Shown piece after piece: positions 1 through 7,552 of a DNA stretch of 54,013 nucleotides. This stretch comes from Streptomyces sp. E2N166. GTDB lineage: Bacteria; Actinomycetota; Actinomycetes; Streptomycetales; Streptomycetaceae. The notes under the pieces were generated by a model. That model did no database searches. It worked only from the letters and a program-made list of their open reading frames with translations, and was not told the DNA's origin. The stretch is from contig NZ_RAIF01000025.1 in the NCBI RefSeq assembly GCF_003671715.1, forward strand, positions 240,815-294,827, written 5' to 3'. Every line of letters begins with the position of its first letter. Positions within the stretch are counted from its first letter, which is position 1. The translations under genes were made by a program, and so were the position numbers.

Positions 1-644
1 TCGCCTCGACCCCGCCCTACGGGCCTCCGCCGTACGGCCCGCCGCATGCGCCGCCCCGAAGAGGCCGCTCCACCGCCCTGCTGATCGTGGTCGCCCTGGT
101 CGTCGCGCTGGGCGCCGGAGGCTCGGTCTACGCCCTGATGAGCGGGGACGACGGCGACAACCGGGCCGGTGACGACCCCACGAACACCGCGACGGCCGGC
201 GCACCCCGGGACCCGGACCCCAGTACGGACGGCTCGGCTCCGACGACCGAGGCCGGCCAGCCGGCCACGCCCACGTCGTCGCCGCCCCAGGACGGCACTA
301 TCCCGACGGCGTACCTGGGCACGTGGGCCACGACCATCGACAACGCCTCCGGCGTTCACACCAGGCGGCTGACCATCCAGCAGGGTGACGTGGGCGACAC
401 GGTCCTCTCACTCACCGCGGACGGCCCCGCGGGCAACGGCACGTACCACTGTGTCTTCGAGGCCGACCTGAGCAATGCCCCGGGCTCCGACGGCCCGCTG
501 GACCTCGGCCCCTCCACGGTGACGGTGGGCCCCGCCGCCACCTGCACCCCGGGCGAACCCACCCAGGTCACCCTCCTGCCGAACGGCACCCTGGAACGCA
601 CCAGCACGAGCACCGGCGAAACGCTGACGTACCGACGCCGGTAG
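1..644 (+). CDS. C-terminal part of a membrane-anchored protein with Pro-rich linker (5' end outside window)
   Basis: The reading frame is already open at base 3, so this is the 3' part of a longer gene. The visible protein starts with a Pro/Tyr/Gly-rich linker (YGPPPYGPP), then a short basic stretch and one hydrophobic segment (TALLIVVALVVALGAGG) that should cross the membrane. A Asp/Thr/Pro-rich low-complexity stalk of about 60 residues follows, then a compact extracellular domain of about 110 residues with two Cys that could form a disulfide. This architecture (cytoplasmic Pro-rich linker, single TM, stalk, small outer domain) is common in Streptomyces Ser/Thr protein kinases, and such a gene is often found beside ybaB-recR. 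No kinase motif lies in the window, so the kinase assignment is an inference from context. Confidence 0.7.
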   Translation, partial: ASTPPYGPPPYGPPHAPPRRGRSTALLIVVALVVALGAGGSVYALMSGDDGDNRAGDDPTNTATAGAPRDPDPSTDGSAPTTEAGQPATPTSSPPQDGTIPTAYLGTWATTIDNASGVHTRRLTIQQGDVGDTVLSLTADGPAGNGTYHCVFEADLSNAPGSDGPLDLGPSTVTVGPAATCTPGEPTQVTLLPNGTLERTSTSTGETLTYRRR

Positions 645-668
645 CGCGGCGGCGAAACGCCGGAGCAG

Positions 669-1421
669 TCATCGCGGCTCCGGCGGCCGCTGCCGGGGCA
701 TGTTCGGCCGAGCCCCGTTCGCCGGTGCCGAAAACCGGCCCGACACCCCCACCGCCCCTTCGGACCGCGCCCCGCCCGCGGACACCGCCTGCAACCCCAG
801 CGGCGCCGACCCGGTCCGGAAATCCACCATCCAGTCCGCCGTCTCCGTCCGCACCAGCTCCGTCACGTCCTCCGAGAACCGCCGCAGCACCAGCAGACAC
901 CGCTCGGCCGCCTCACTCGCCGTCCCGTCCGCCGGCCCCAGCACCTCCCGCACGCTCTCCGACGCCCAGTCGAACTGGAGCACCTGCAGCCGCCGCTGCA
1001 CGGCCTGCGCCGTGGCGACGTCCCGCATCCACCCGGACGTGACTCCGAAGTACCGGTCCCCGGCCACGCACGCCACCCCGAACAGCAGCGCCAGATACCC
1101 CCAGGGAGCGACCCCGCCCACCACCTTGGACATGTCCAGCAGCGGGAGCGCCGCCCCGGCGACCGCCCCCGCCGCCGCCCCGCCCCGCAGCATCATGGCG
1201 CCCCGTCGCTTCCACACCCGGTCCGTCAGGTACCAGGCCGCCGTGTCCAGCGCGCCCCGCTCCACCCACCGGTAGAGCTCGTCCAGGCGCTCCGCGGGCA
1301 GCGCCCAGTCCCCGAGCGGAAACGCCCGCCCGGTGAGGTCGCCCGGTCGCGGCCCGGCCGCCCCCTCACCGCCCCGCCCGTCGTGCGGCGGCCCCTCGGG
1401 CTGCATCTCCGGCTGACCCAC
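669..1421 (-). CDS. SLATT-domain two-TM membrane protein
   Basis: A 250-residue protein with two hydrophobic segments in the middle (around AGAVAGAALPLLD and WGYLALLFGVACVAGD), flanked by helical regions rich in charged residues. This matches the SLATT family, two-TM proteins that are sometimes effectors of nucleotide-sensing defence systems but also occur as orphan genes in actinobacteria. I chose the GTG at 1421 because a GGAG lies 6 bases upstream; an upstream ATG at 1487 lacks such a site and an internal ATG lies at 1406. No SMODS or SLOG sensor gene is next to it, so a defence role is not supported here. It is divergent from ybaB. Confidence 0.65.
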   Translation of the reverse strand: MGQPEMQPEGPPHDGRGGEGAAGPRPGDLTGRAFPLGDWALPAERLDELYRWVERGALDTAAWYLTDRVWKRRGAMMLRGGAAAGAVAGAALPLLDMSKVVGGVAPWGYLALLFGVACVAGDRYFGVTSGWMRDVATAQAVQRRLQVLQFDWASESVREVLGPADGTASEAAERCLLVLRRFSEDVTELVRTETADWMVDFRTGSAPLGLQAVSAGGARSEGAVGVSGRFSAPANGARPNMPRQRPPEPR

Positions 1422-1686
1422 CCGGCACTCCCTACTGCTCGCCGTCCGTGAAGACCCTGAAGACCTGAAGACCTCATGCGCCGGCACCCTTACTACCGCC
1501 CAATGGGTGGCGGAGCCCGGGGTTCCGCCGCTTTTCCGCCCGGAAGGGGGTGTTGATCAGGTATAGGGCCCCCTCGGCATCACTCGAAAGAGTGCTGGAG
1601 CGAGGGCCGCGCGGACCACGTAGGCTCGTGCCGAACGGCAAAAACCCGCGGTGACCCCGCGGCGACAGCGGCGACAGGAGCTGAAC

Positions 1687-2031
1687 GTGATCCCCGGTGG
1701 TGGCCAGCCCAACATGCAGCAGCTGCTTCAGCAGGCCCAGAAGATGCAGCAGGACCTCGCCCAGGCCCAGGAGGAACTGGCGAGGACCGAGGTCGACGGG
1801 CAGGCGGGCGGGGGCCTGGTGAAGGCCACCGTCACCGGCTCCGGCGAGCTGCGCGGCCTCGTGATCGACCCGAAGGCGGTGGACCCGGAGGACACGGAGA
1901 CCCTCGCCGACCTGGTCGTGGCCGCGGTCCAGGCGGCCAACGAGAACGCGCAGGCCCTCCAGCAGCAGAAGCTCGGCCCGCTCGCCCAGGGCATGGGCGG
2001 CGGCAGCGGCATCCCGGGTCTGCCTTTCTGA
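1687..2031 (+). CDS. YbaB/EbfC family nucleoid-associated protein
   Basis: A 114-residue protein with the YbaB pattern: a Gln/Met-rich N-terminal helix ([20 protein letters not shown]), a short beta region around [20 protein letters not shown], then an acidic stretch and a C-terminal helix. YbaB/EbfC proteins form dimers that bind DNA without strong sequence preference. The start is the GTG at 1687, 6 bases after AGGAG; a longer reading from 1651 is possible but has no ribosome site. The gene lies directly upstream of recR, as in many bacteria, with an 86-base gap, so the two are probably co-transcribed. Confidence 0.93.
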   Translation: MIPGGGQPNMQQLLQQAQKMQQDLAQAQEELARTEVDGQAGGGLVKATVTGSGELRGLVIDPKAVDPEDTETLADLVVAAVQAANENAQALQQQKLGPLAQGMGGGSGIPGLPF

Positions 2032-2117
2032 GTCAGCGTCCCCCGTTCGGCTTTCTCAGACCGGCCCGAGCCCTCTACCGTACGTAGTGCAGGAACATCA
2101 GGAAGGACGGCAGTCCG

Positions 2118-2717
2118 TTGTACGAAGGCGTGGTCCAGGACCTCATCGACGAACTCGGGCGGCTGCCCGGCGTCGGTCCCAAGAGCGCGCAGCGGATCGC
2201 CTTCCACATCCTCCAGGCGGAACCGACCGACGTACGGCGGCTCGCCCAGGCCCTCATGGAAGTGAAGGCCAAAGTCCGCTTCTGCGCGACCTGCGGGAAC
2301 GTCGCGCAGGAGGAGCAGTGCAACATCTGCCGCGACACCCGGCGCGACCCCTCCGTCATCTGCGTGGTGGAGGAACCGAAGGACGTCGTGGCCATCGAGC
2401 GCACCCGCGAGTTCCGCGGGCGCTACCACGTGCTCGGCGGCGCGATCAGCCCGATCGACGGGGTCGGCCCCGACGACCTCCGCATCCGTGAACTGCTCGC
2501 CCGCCTCGCGGACGGCACCGTCACGGAACTGATCCTGGCCACGGACCCGAATCTGGAGGGCGAGGCCACGGCCACGTACCTCGCCCGCATGATCAAGCCC
2601 ATGGGCCTCAAGGTCACCCGCCTGGCCAGCGGCCTCCCGGTGGGCGGCGACCTGGAATACGCGGACGAGGTGACCCTCGGCCGCGCCTTCGAGGGGAGAC
2701 GACTCCTAGATGTCTGA
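2118..2717 (+). CDS. recR: Recombination mediator protein RecR
   Basis: A 199-residue RecR of normal length. It shows the N-terminal helix-hairpin-helix ([17 protein letters not shown]), the four-Cys zinc finger ([16 protein letters not shown], about residues 56-71), and the Toprim domain with [12 protein letters not shown] and [16 protein letters not shown]. RecR works with RecF and RecO to load RecA at single-stranded gaps. Translation starts at TTG 2118, as expected for Streptomyces recR, with a GGAAGG about 11 bases upstream. It follows ybaB and its 3' end overlaps the next gene by 8 bases. Confidence 0.97.
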   Translation: MYEGVVQDLIDELGRLPGVGPKSAQRIAFHILQAEPTDVRRLAQALMEVKAKVRFCATCGNVAQEEQCNICRDTRRDPSVICVVEEPKDVVAIERTREFRGRYHVLGGAISPIDGVGPDDLRIRELLARLADGTVTELILATDPNLEGEATATYLARMIKPMGLKVTRLASGLPVGGDLEYADEVTLGRAFEGRRLLDV

Positions 2718-3369
2718 CGCCACGCTGCACGCGACCAACCAGAACCCCGACGACTTCGCCGTCCAGATCGCCGACCAGATCGAGAGCTTCCTGGTCGCCG
2801 TCACCGAGGTGGCCAAGGGCGACGAGCCCGACTCCGCCGTCCCCTTCCTCCTCCTGGAGGTCTCCCAGCTCATGCTGGCCGGCGGCCGCCTGGGCGCCCA
2901 CGAGGACATCGTCCCCGACGAGCGCTACGAGCCCGACCCGGGCCCGGAACTCGACGTGGACGAACTCCGCGAGAACCTCGCCCGCCTCCTCGACCCGATC
3001 GACGTCTACTCCGAGGTCTTCGACCCCTACGAACCGCGCAAGGCCCCGGTCCCGGCCCGCATCTCCGACGACCTCACCGACGTCATCACCGACCTGCGCC
3101 ACGGCATGGTCCACTACAAGGCCGGCCGCACCACGGAGGCCCTGTGGTGGTGGCAGTTCTCCTACTTCTCCAACTGGGGCTCCACGGCCTCGGCGACCCT
3201 GCGGGCGCTGCAGTCCGTGGTGGCGCACGTGAGGCTGAACCAGCCCCTGGAGGAGCTGGACGGCCTCGACACCGACCAGGGCCTCGGCGACGACACCCTG
3301 GAGACGGAGGCCGGCCGGGTCATGGTGGAGGAGATCGCGGGCCCGCTGGGCCTGCGCCCGGTCACGTGA
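2710..3369 (+). CDS. DUF5063 domain-containing protein
   Basis: A 219-residue soluble acidic protein with no signal or membrane segment. The conserved block around [20 protein letters not shown] and [19 protein letters not shown] matches DUF5063, a family of unknown function found beside recR in actinobacteria. It overlaps the recR stop codon by 8 bases, so it is translationally coupled to recR. The position suggests a link to DNA maintenance, but this is only context. Confidence 0.85.
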   Translation: MSDATLHATNQNPDDFAVQIADQIESFLVAVTEVAKGDEPDSAVPFLLLEVSQLMLAGGRLGAHEDIVPDERYEPDPGPELDVDELRENLARLLDPIDVYSEVFDPYEPRKAPVPARISDDLTDVITDLRHGMVHYKAGRTTEALWWWQFSYFSNWGSTASATLRALQSVVAHVRLNQPLEELDGLDTDQGLGDDTLETEAGRVMVEEIAGPLGLRPVT

Positions 3370-3535
3370 CGCGGGCCGCTTCAGCGGGCTGGGGGCGGGC
3401 GCTGTGCTGAAAAAGGGGTGAGCAGATGGTCGTCGAGTGTCATTTCAGTGCTCGGATGAGCGCCGTAAGGACAGTGGGAGGCGGAGTGTTCACGCTTTTG
3501 AGGTGGAGGGGCCCCGGCAGCAGCCCAGCCGGTAC

Positions 3536-4141
3536 TCATGCGGCATCGCGTCCGAGCGCCGCGCGCAGGGCCTCGGCCATCCGTCCGTAGCGGCCCCGCT
3601 CCTCCTCGCCCCGCTGCGCGTGGCGCTCCGCGCAGCTCAGGGCCGTACCCGTGGCCTCAGCCCCCCGGTCGAGCAGCAGCAGCACCGATTCGACGCGACC
3701 GAAACAGGCGGCCCATTCGAGGGCCGTCCGGTTCTTCATGGCCCGGTCCTCGACGGCCGCCCCGCGGTCGAGCAGCAGGGCGACGGTCTCGGCGTGGTTG
3801 TTGCTCGCCGCCACGACGAGCGGCGTGTACGGGATGCGGTCCTGCGCCGCCATGGACACCCCGGCGTCGAGCAGCGCCGCGACGGCGTCCCTACTCCCGA
3901 ACATCGCCGCGCAGGTGAGGGGAGTCAGGTCGTGGTACGGCCCGGCGTGCGCCGCCGCGTCCGCGCCGGCCCCGAGCAGTACCCGGACGACGTCGGCGTG
4001 GTTCTCCTGCGCCGCCAGGTCCAGCGCCGTCCGCGCGTCCTCACCGAGAGCGTCCACCGCCGCGCCGGCGCCCAGCAGCCGGGCCACCGTCGCCACGTCC
4101 CCGTCCTCCGCAGCCCGCGTCAGTTCGTACGATCTCTTCAC
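3536..4141 (-). CDS. Ankyrin-repeat protein
   Basis: A 201-residue protein made of about four ankyrin repeats, recognisable from DVATVARLLGAGAAVDALG, NHADVVRVLLGAGADAAAH, LTPLTCAAMFGSRDAVAALL and NHAETVALLLDRGAAVE, then a short Glu/Arg-rich tail. Ankyrin repeats mediate protein-protein contacts; the partner is unknown. Translation starts at GTG 4141. The gene lies 7 bases downstream of the hypothetical gene at 4149-4544 on the same strand, so the two form a small operon. Confidence 0.88.
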   Translation of the reverse strand: MKRSYELTRAAEDGDVATVARLLGAGAAVDALGEDARTALDLAAQENHADVVRVLLGAGADAAAHAGPYHDLTPLTCAAMFGSRDAVAALLDAGVSMAAQDRIPYTPLVVAASNNHAETVALLLDRGAAVEDRAMKNRTALEWAACFGRVESVLLLLDRGAEATGTALSCAERHAQRGEEERGRYGRMAEALRAALGRDAA

Positions 4142-4148
4142 CTGCGCA

Positions 4149-4544
4149 TCATTCCAGGGCGTCCCGCAGCCGAACCGGGCACACGTACGGCGCGGTCACC
4201 GTCGGCACGCTGTACCAGCGCAGCGGCCAGGTGTTTCCCTCCAGCGCCGGAATGCCGACGTAGGTGACGCTCCGGGCCCCGCCGCTGTGCCGCTGCACGC
4301 CGAGCGGCCAGTCGTACGCGGCGACCTCCCCGGGTGCCAGCAGGAAGTAAACCCACCGCCCACCGCCCGCCTCACACACGATGGGCCCCGCGTCGTCACC
4401 CGACGCCTCGACGAGCCAGTCGGCGACCAGCTCCCCCCGGATGCCGTCGATCCGTACGGCGTCGAAGTGCACGCCCGCGAGGTGCAGTTGATGCCCGGCG
4501 AGCGGGACCCAGGAGGGTCGGTGAATTGTTTCCGTCATGGTCAC
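4149..4544 (-). CDS. Hypothetical protein upstream of ankyrin gene
   Basis: A 131-residue protein without signal peptide or membrane segment. It is rich in beta-type, aromatic residues (GRWVYFLLAPGEVAAYDWPL, WPLRWYSVPTVTAPYVCPVRL). I do not recognise the family. The start is GTG 4544 or ATG 4538; neither has a clear ribosome site. It is divergent from the XRE regulator at 4623 and sits 7 bases before the ankyrin gene, with which it is probably co-expressed and may interact. Confidence 0.6.
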   Translation of the reverse strand: MTMTETIHRPSWVPLAGHQLHLAGVHFDAVRIDGIRGELVADWLVEASGDDAGPIVCEAGGGRWVYFLLAPGEVAAYDWPLGVQRHSGGARSVTYVGIPALEGNTWPLRWYSVPTVTAPYVCPVRLRDALE

Positions 4545-4622
4545 ACGCTGGCGTGCGCGACGCTACGCTCGGTAGCGACTGACGTGATACACGCCGGGGT
4601 GTATCCATCGGAGGTGCGTGCT

Positions 4623-5417
4623 GTGCCCCAGTCGCCTGTCATGTGGCGCTTCAGTGGCAACCAGATGAAACGCTGGCGCACCAAGGCCAACATCAGTCGT
4701 GAGCAGCTTGCGGCCGCTTCGAACTACTCCCCGGACACCATCAAGGCGATGGAACAGGGAGCGCGCATGCCGACGCCCCGAGTCCTCGACGTGGCAGACG
4801 AGTTGTGCCGCGCGGAGGGATTACTGAGTGCGGCGAAGGACTACTTGAGCCGAGAGAAGTTCCCGGCAAGGGCCCAGGAGTTCATGGAGCGGGAGAGGGA
4901 GGCGATCAGCCTCTGGTGGTACGAGGACACTCTGGTCCCGGGCTTGTTGCAGACGGAGAAGTACGCGCGCACGCTGATTGAGCACCGCAATCCACCGCTG
5001 GACGAGGAGACCATCGAGGAGCGGATCGCGGCTCGCATGGAGCGGCAGGCGATCCTGACGGAGCGCAAGCCGCCGGTCGGCTTGAGTTTCGTCCTGTACG
5101 AAGCGGTGCTGCCAAGCCCACTGGTGGACGACGAGCAACTGAACCGTCTCCTGGAGGCCTCGCTGCTTCGGAACGTCGCGTTGCAGGTACTCACGTTCGA
5201 GCGAGCCATTCCGGCTGGGCTCCTGGGGTCCACGGTGCTCCTGGAAACACAGGCGTACGAACGGTTCGCCTTCTCTGAAGGGCCCATCGCCAGCGAGCTG
5301 TCGGCCAATCCGGGGGTTGTCAACCGTGTGTCGGAGCGGCTTAGCATGATGCGCACCGAGGCTCTCAGCCCTGTTGAGTCGGCCCGCTTCATCAAGGGGA
5401 TGGTGAATCAGCCGTGA
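4623..5417 (+). CDS. XRE-family regulator with DUF5753 (WhiJ-like)
   Basis: A 264-residue regulator. Residues about 10-65 form a Cro/C1-type helix-turn-helix (MKRWRTKANISREQLAAASN, then YSPDTIKAMEQGARMPTPRV). The rest is the DUF5753 region, recognisable from WWYEDTLVPGLLQTEKYART and GPIASELSANPGVVNRVSER. Such proteins, like WhiJ of S. coelicolor, are paired with small DUF397 proteins and act in development or antibiotic control. I chose GTG 4623 because GGAGG lies 8 bases upstream; the frame is open far upstream but that part is non-coding. The downstream DUF397 gene overlaps by 4 bases (GTGA). Confidence 0.93.
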   Translation: MPQSPVMWRFSGNQMKRWRTKANISREQLAAASNYSPDTIKAMEQGARMPTPRVLDVADELCRAEGLLSAAKDYLSREKFPARAQEFMEREREAISLWWYEDTLVPGLLQTEKYARTLIEHRNPPLDEETIEERIAARMERQAILTERKPPVGLSFVLYEAVLPSPLVDDEQLNRLLEASLLRNVALQVLTFERAIPAGLLGSTVLLETQAYERFAFSEGPIASELSANPGVVNRVSERLSMMRTEALSPVESARFIKGMVNQP

Positions 5418-5599
5418 GTGACCAGTTGAAGTGGTCCAAGTCCAGCTATAGCGACGACGAAGGCGGCGCCTGCGTCGAAGTCGCCCTCGCCCCCACCATC
5501 CACATCCGCGACTCCAAGACGGCCCCCGGCGCCCCCGAACTCCGGGTCTCCGCCCCGGCCTGGTCGGCCTTCATCGCCGCAGTTCAGCCCGGAGCTTGA
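5414..5599 (+). CDS. DUF397 domain protein, partner of the XRE regulator
   Basis: A 61-residue protein with the DUF397 signature: WSKSSYSDDEGGACVEVA near the N-terminus, IHIRDSK in the middle and AWSAFIAAV at the end. DUF397 proteins are the small partners of XRE-DUF5753 regulators and probably bind them to alter DNA binding. The GTG start overlaps the regulator's stop codon, which fits a fixed stoichiometric pair. Confidence 0.93.
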   Translation: MSDQLKWSKSSYSDDEGGACVEVALAPTIHIRDSKTAPGAPELRVSAPAWSAFIAAVQPGA

Positions 5600-5621
5600 G
5601 CCCCGGGATCCGAGCTCTTCC

Positions 5622-5661
5622 CTTGGTTTTCTGATCTGGTTGAAATACCCAACCAACCAAG
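5622..5661. terminator. Nested inverted repeat after the DUF397 gene
   Basis: An outer arm CTTGGTT (5622-5628) pairs with AACCAAG (5655-5661), and an inner arm GGTTG (5638-5642) pairs with CAACC (5650-5654), with a 9-base bulge between the left arms. It is AT-rich for this genome and has no U-tract. It could end the XRE-DUF397 transcript or serve as an operator; I cannot decide. Confidence 0.35.
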
Positions 5662-5715
5662 TCTGTACGCGAGTTGACGCGTCGTACCTCGTAAGGGTGA
5701 CGATCCGTGATCGGC

Positions 5716-5745
5716 TTGCGTCGCTGTGTAAAGCCGCTCTAGGTT
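5716..5745 (+). promoter_or_regulatory. Predicted housekeeping-sigma promoter of the winged-helix gene
   Basis: TTGCGT at 5716-5721 and TAGGTT at 5740-5745, separated by 18 bases, match the Streptomyces HrdB-type -35 and -10 pattern. The next start codon is at 5838, giving a 5' leader of about 85 bases. Prediction from sequence only. Confidence 0.5.
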
Positions 5746-5837
5746 CGCGGCATATGACCGGCAAATGAGTCGGCCCCGGCGGTGCGCCAACACCAATCCG
5801 GGACCTGGCCGACGCATCGAAGAAAGCCAGAGGTTCG

Positions 5838-6878
5838 ATGGTGGCTTACGCCAACCCTAGTCCCGCCCTGCCGTCCCCGTCCCACCCCATGGCCAATCCG
5901 GGCTACGGAAAACGCCCCGCAGGTGACGAAGACCCGCACGCGGACCCGGACTTCGCACACCTGAGCCCGCGCGAGGCGGAGATCGCCGTCTTCGTCGACC
6001 ACCTCGACGACGGCCACGCGATGGGCCACAAGGTGCTCGCGGCACAGCACCCCCGCTACGGCCAGCAGGCGATGCGTACGTCTCTCAGTCGCCTCGCCGA
6101 GGCCGGCCACCTGCGCTGGATCAGGGAACACATCACCGTCGAGGACAACACCATGAGGTGGGTCACGCGGACCTACTGGTCGCGTACGCGCAGGTCGGAA
6201 GCCTGGTGGGAGGAGTTTGCGCGGGAGCGGAAGGGCCGGATCGTGCCCGGTGACCTCCGACCCGGCCTGGCCCGCACCGACGAGCCCGAGCTGCCCGAAC
6301 CGGAGCCCGACCCGCAGTCGGAGTCCGCCCCGCAGCCCGAGTCCGGAACCTCGTACCGCACCCTCGCCGGAATCCGCGAAGCGGACCCCCGCATGCGCCT
6401 GTCCGAATCCGACTGCCGGTCCCTCGCCTCGCTGGCGGGGGAGTGGCTGTCGCGCGGGGCGACGCCCCAGGACATCACCCGCGCGGTGACCGAGGGCCTT
6501 CCCACGACCGTGAACAACCCGGGCGGCCTCGCCCGCAACCGACTGGAGAACAAGATGCCCCCGAAGAAGGCGAAGATCCGCCAGAAGGCCGCCCCGCGCC
6601 GGGCCCGCGTGACCCGCGCGGTGATGTGCTGCATGTCCTGCGACGCGGACGAGCTGACGACGACGATCAAGGGCGGCATGTGCCCGGACTGCCGCGCGGA
6701 GTACGAGGCGGCCGTGGCCGCCGAGGAGGCCGGGCAGCTGGACGCCGGGTACGTGCCGGACACGTTCCTGGCCGACCCCGACGCCCACGCCGTGTACTCG
6801 TGGGTCGACGTCCCCCGCCGCGCGGCGGAGGTACGCGCGGCGGGCGGCCTGCGGCCGAGGACGGAGAGGGCGCTTTGA
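5838..6878 (+). CDS. Winged-helix (MarR-like) protein with C-terminal Cys motif
   Basis: A 346-residue protein. After a flexible N-terminus, residues about 40-125 look like a winged helix (LSPREAEIAVFVDHL, then YGQQAMRTSLSRLAEAGHLR and a wing with WVTRTYWS). A Glu/Pro linker (PELPEPEPDPQSES) follows, then a second helical region, a Lys/Arg-rich segment (MPPKKAKIRQKAAPRRAR) and a possible zinc site (CCMSC ... CPDC, about residues 262-284). The product is probably a DNA-binding regulator of a type common in Streptomyces; the target is unknown. It stands alone after the promoter at 5716. Confidence 0.7.
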   Translation: MVAYANPSPALPSPSHPMANPGYGKRPAGDEDPHADPDFAHLSPREAEIAVFVDHLDDGHAMGHKVLAAQHPRYGQQAMRTSLSRLAEAGHLRWIREHITVEDNTMRWVTRTYWSRTRRSEAWWEEFARERKGRIVPGDLRPGLARTDEPELPEPEPDPQSESAPQPESGTSYRTLAGIREADPRMRLSESDCRSLASLAGEWLSRGATPQDITRAVTEGLPTTVNNPGGLARNRLENKMPPKKAKIRQKAAPRRARVTRAVMCCMSCDADELTTTIKGGMCPDCRAEYEAAVAAEEAGQLDAGYVPDTFLADPDAHAVYSWVDVPRRAAEVRAAGGLRPRTERAL

Positions 6879-6928
6879 GCGTGCAGGAGGCGCCGGTGGG
6901 GGCACCATGGTGTCGAGGAGGCGACGCC

Positions 6929-7447
6929 ATGACCCCCAGGACCGAGCACCGGCCCCAGATGTCCGTCGAGGAGTTCGAGGAGCTCGAACGCCATGCCCCG
7001 GAGAGCGCGTGGCTTGAGTTCGTATGTGGGAAGGTCGAGGTCAAGCCGGTGCCCGACGGCAATCACAGCGAGATCTACATGTGGCTGCTTGAACGCTGCA
7101 TGAGCCTGCGGCCCGATCTTCGGCTGCATCCGGAGCGGGGACTCAAGACGGAGACCTACCGCAAAGGGCGTGCTCGCGCGGACGCAGTCCTGGTGCCGAA
7201 AGGCGGACTCATTGGCCACGGAGAGTGGTCGGACGCTGAGACAGTGCTGATGGCCGTCGAGATCACGTCCCACGATCCCGACACCAACCAGCGCGACCGG
7301 ATCGAGGCGCCGGACGGGTACGCCGCCGCAGGGATCCCCGTGTACCTGCTGATCGACCGGGACGACTGCTCGGTCGTCGTGTTCAACCAACCGGAAGACG
7401 GCCACTACCGGCACACGGAGAAGCTGCCCTTCGGCGCGACCGTGTAG
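6929..7447 (+). pseudogene. Uma2-family endonuclease-like gene truncated by an in-frame TAG
   Basis: A 172-residue Uma2-family (PD-(D/E)XK nuclease-like) protein. It shows MSVEEFEELERHAPESAWLE, the acidic site around RARADAVLV and MAVEITSHDPDTNQRDR, and GYAAAGIPVYLLIDRDD. ATG 6929 follows GAGGAG by 8 bases. The frame ends at TAG 7445-7447, but 19 more codons in the same frame (7448-7504, then TGA) read LPSPVDITLETEPLKELAD, which resembles the usual C-terminal strand of this family. The gene therefore looks truncated by a recent nonsense change. The nuclease core is intact, so the protein may still fold. Confidence 0.7.
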
Positions 7448-7552
7448 CTCCCCTCCCCCGTCGACATCACCCTCGAAACCGAGCCCCTCAAGGAGCTGGC
7501 GGACTGAGACCGGCTCGGGGCGCCCCACCCCGGGCCGGTGTCTCGCCGTCGG

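Noticed and set aside
669..1421. SLATT protein as part of a nucleotide-signalling defence system
   Set aside because: No cyclase (SMODS), SLOG or other defence gene is adjacent; the neighbours are housekeeping genes.
1560..1580. TATAG word upstream of ybaB as another operator
   Set aside because: No second copy 11 bases away (CTCGG instead), and it is far from the cluster. The same holds for TATAG near 5446 and 23403.
3651..4622. Long in-frame extension upstream of the XRE regulator
   Set aside because: It runs antisense to the ankyrin and hypothetical genes and is Arg/Pro/Ser-rich; the real start at 4623 has a strong ribosome site.
5739..6908. Long open frame on the - strand opposite the winged-helix gene
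   Set aside because: It is a shadow frame caused by high GC; its composition is unlike protein and it lacks a ribosome site.
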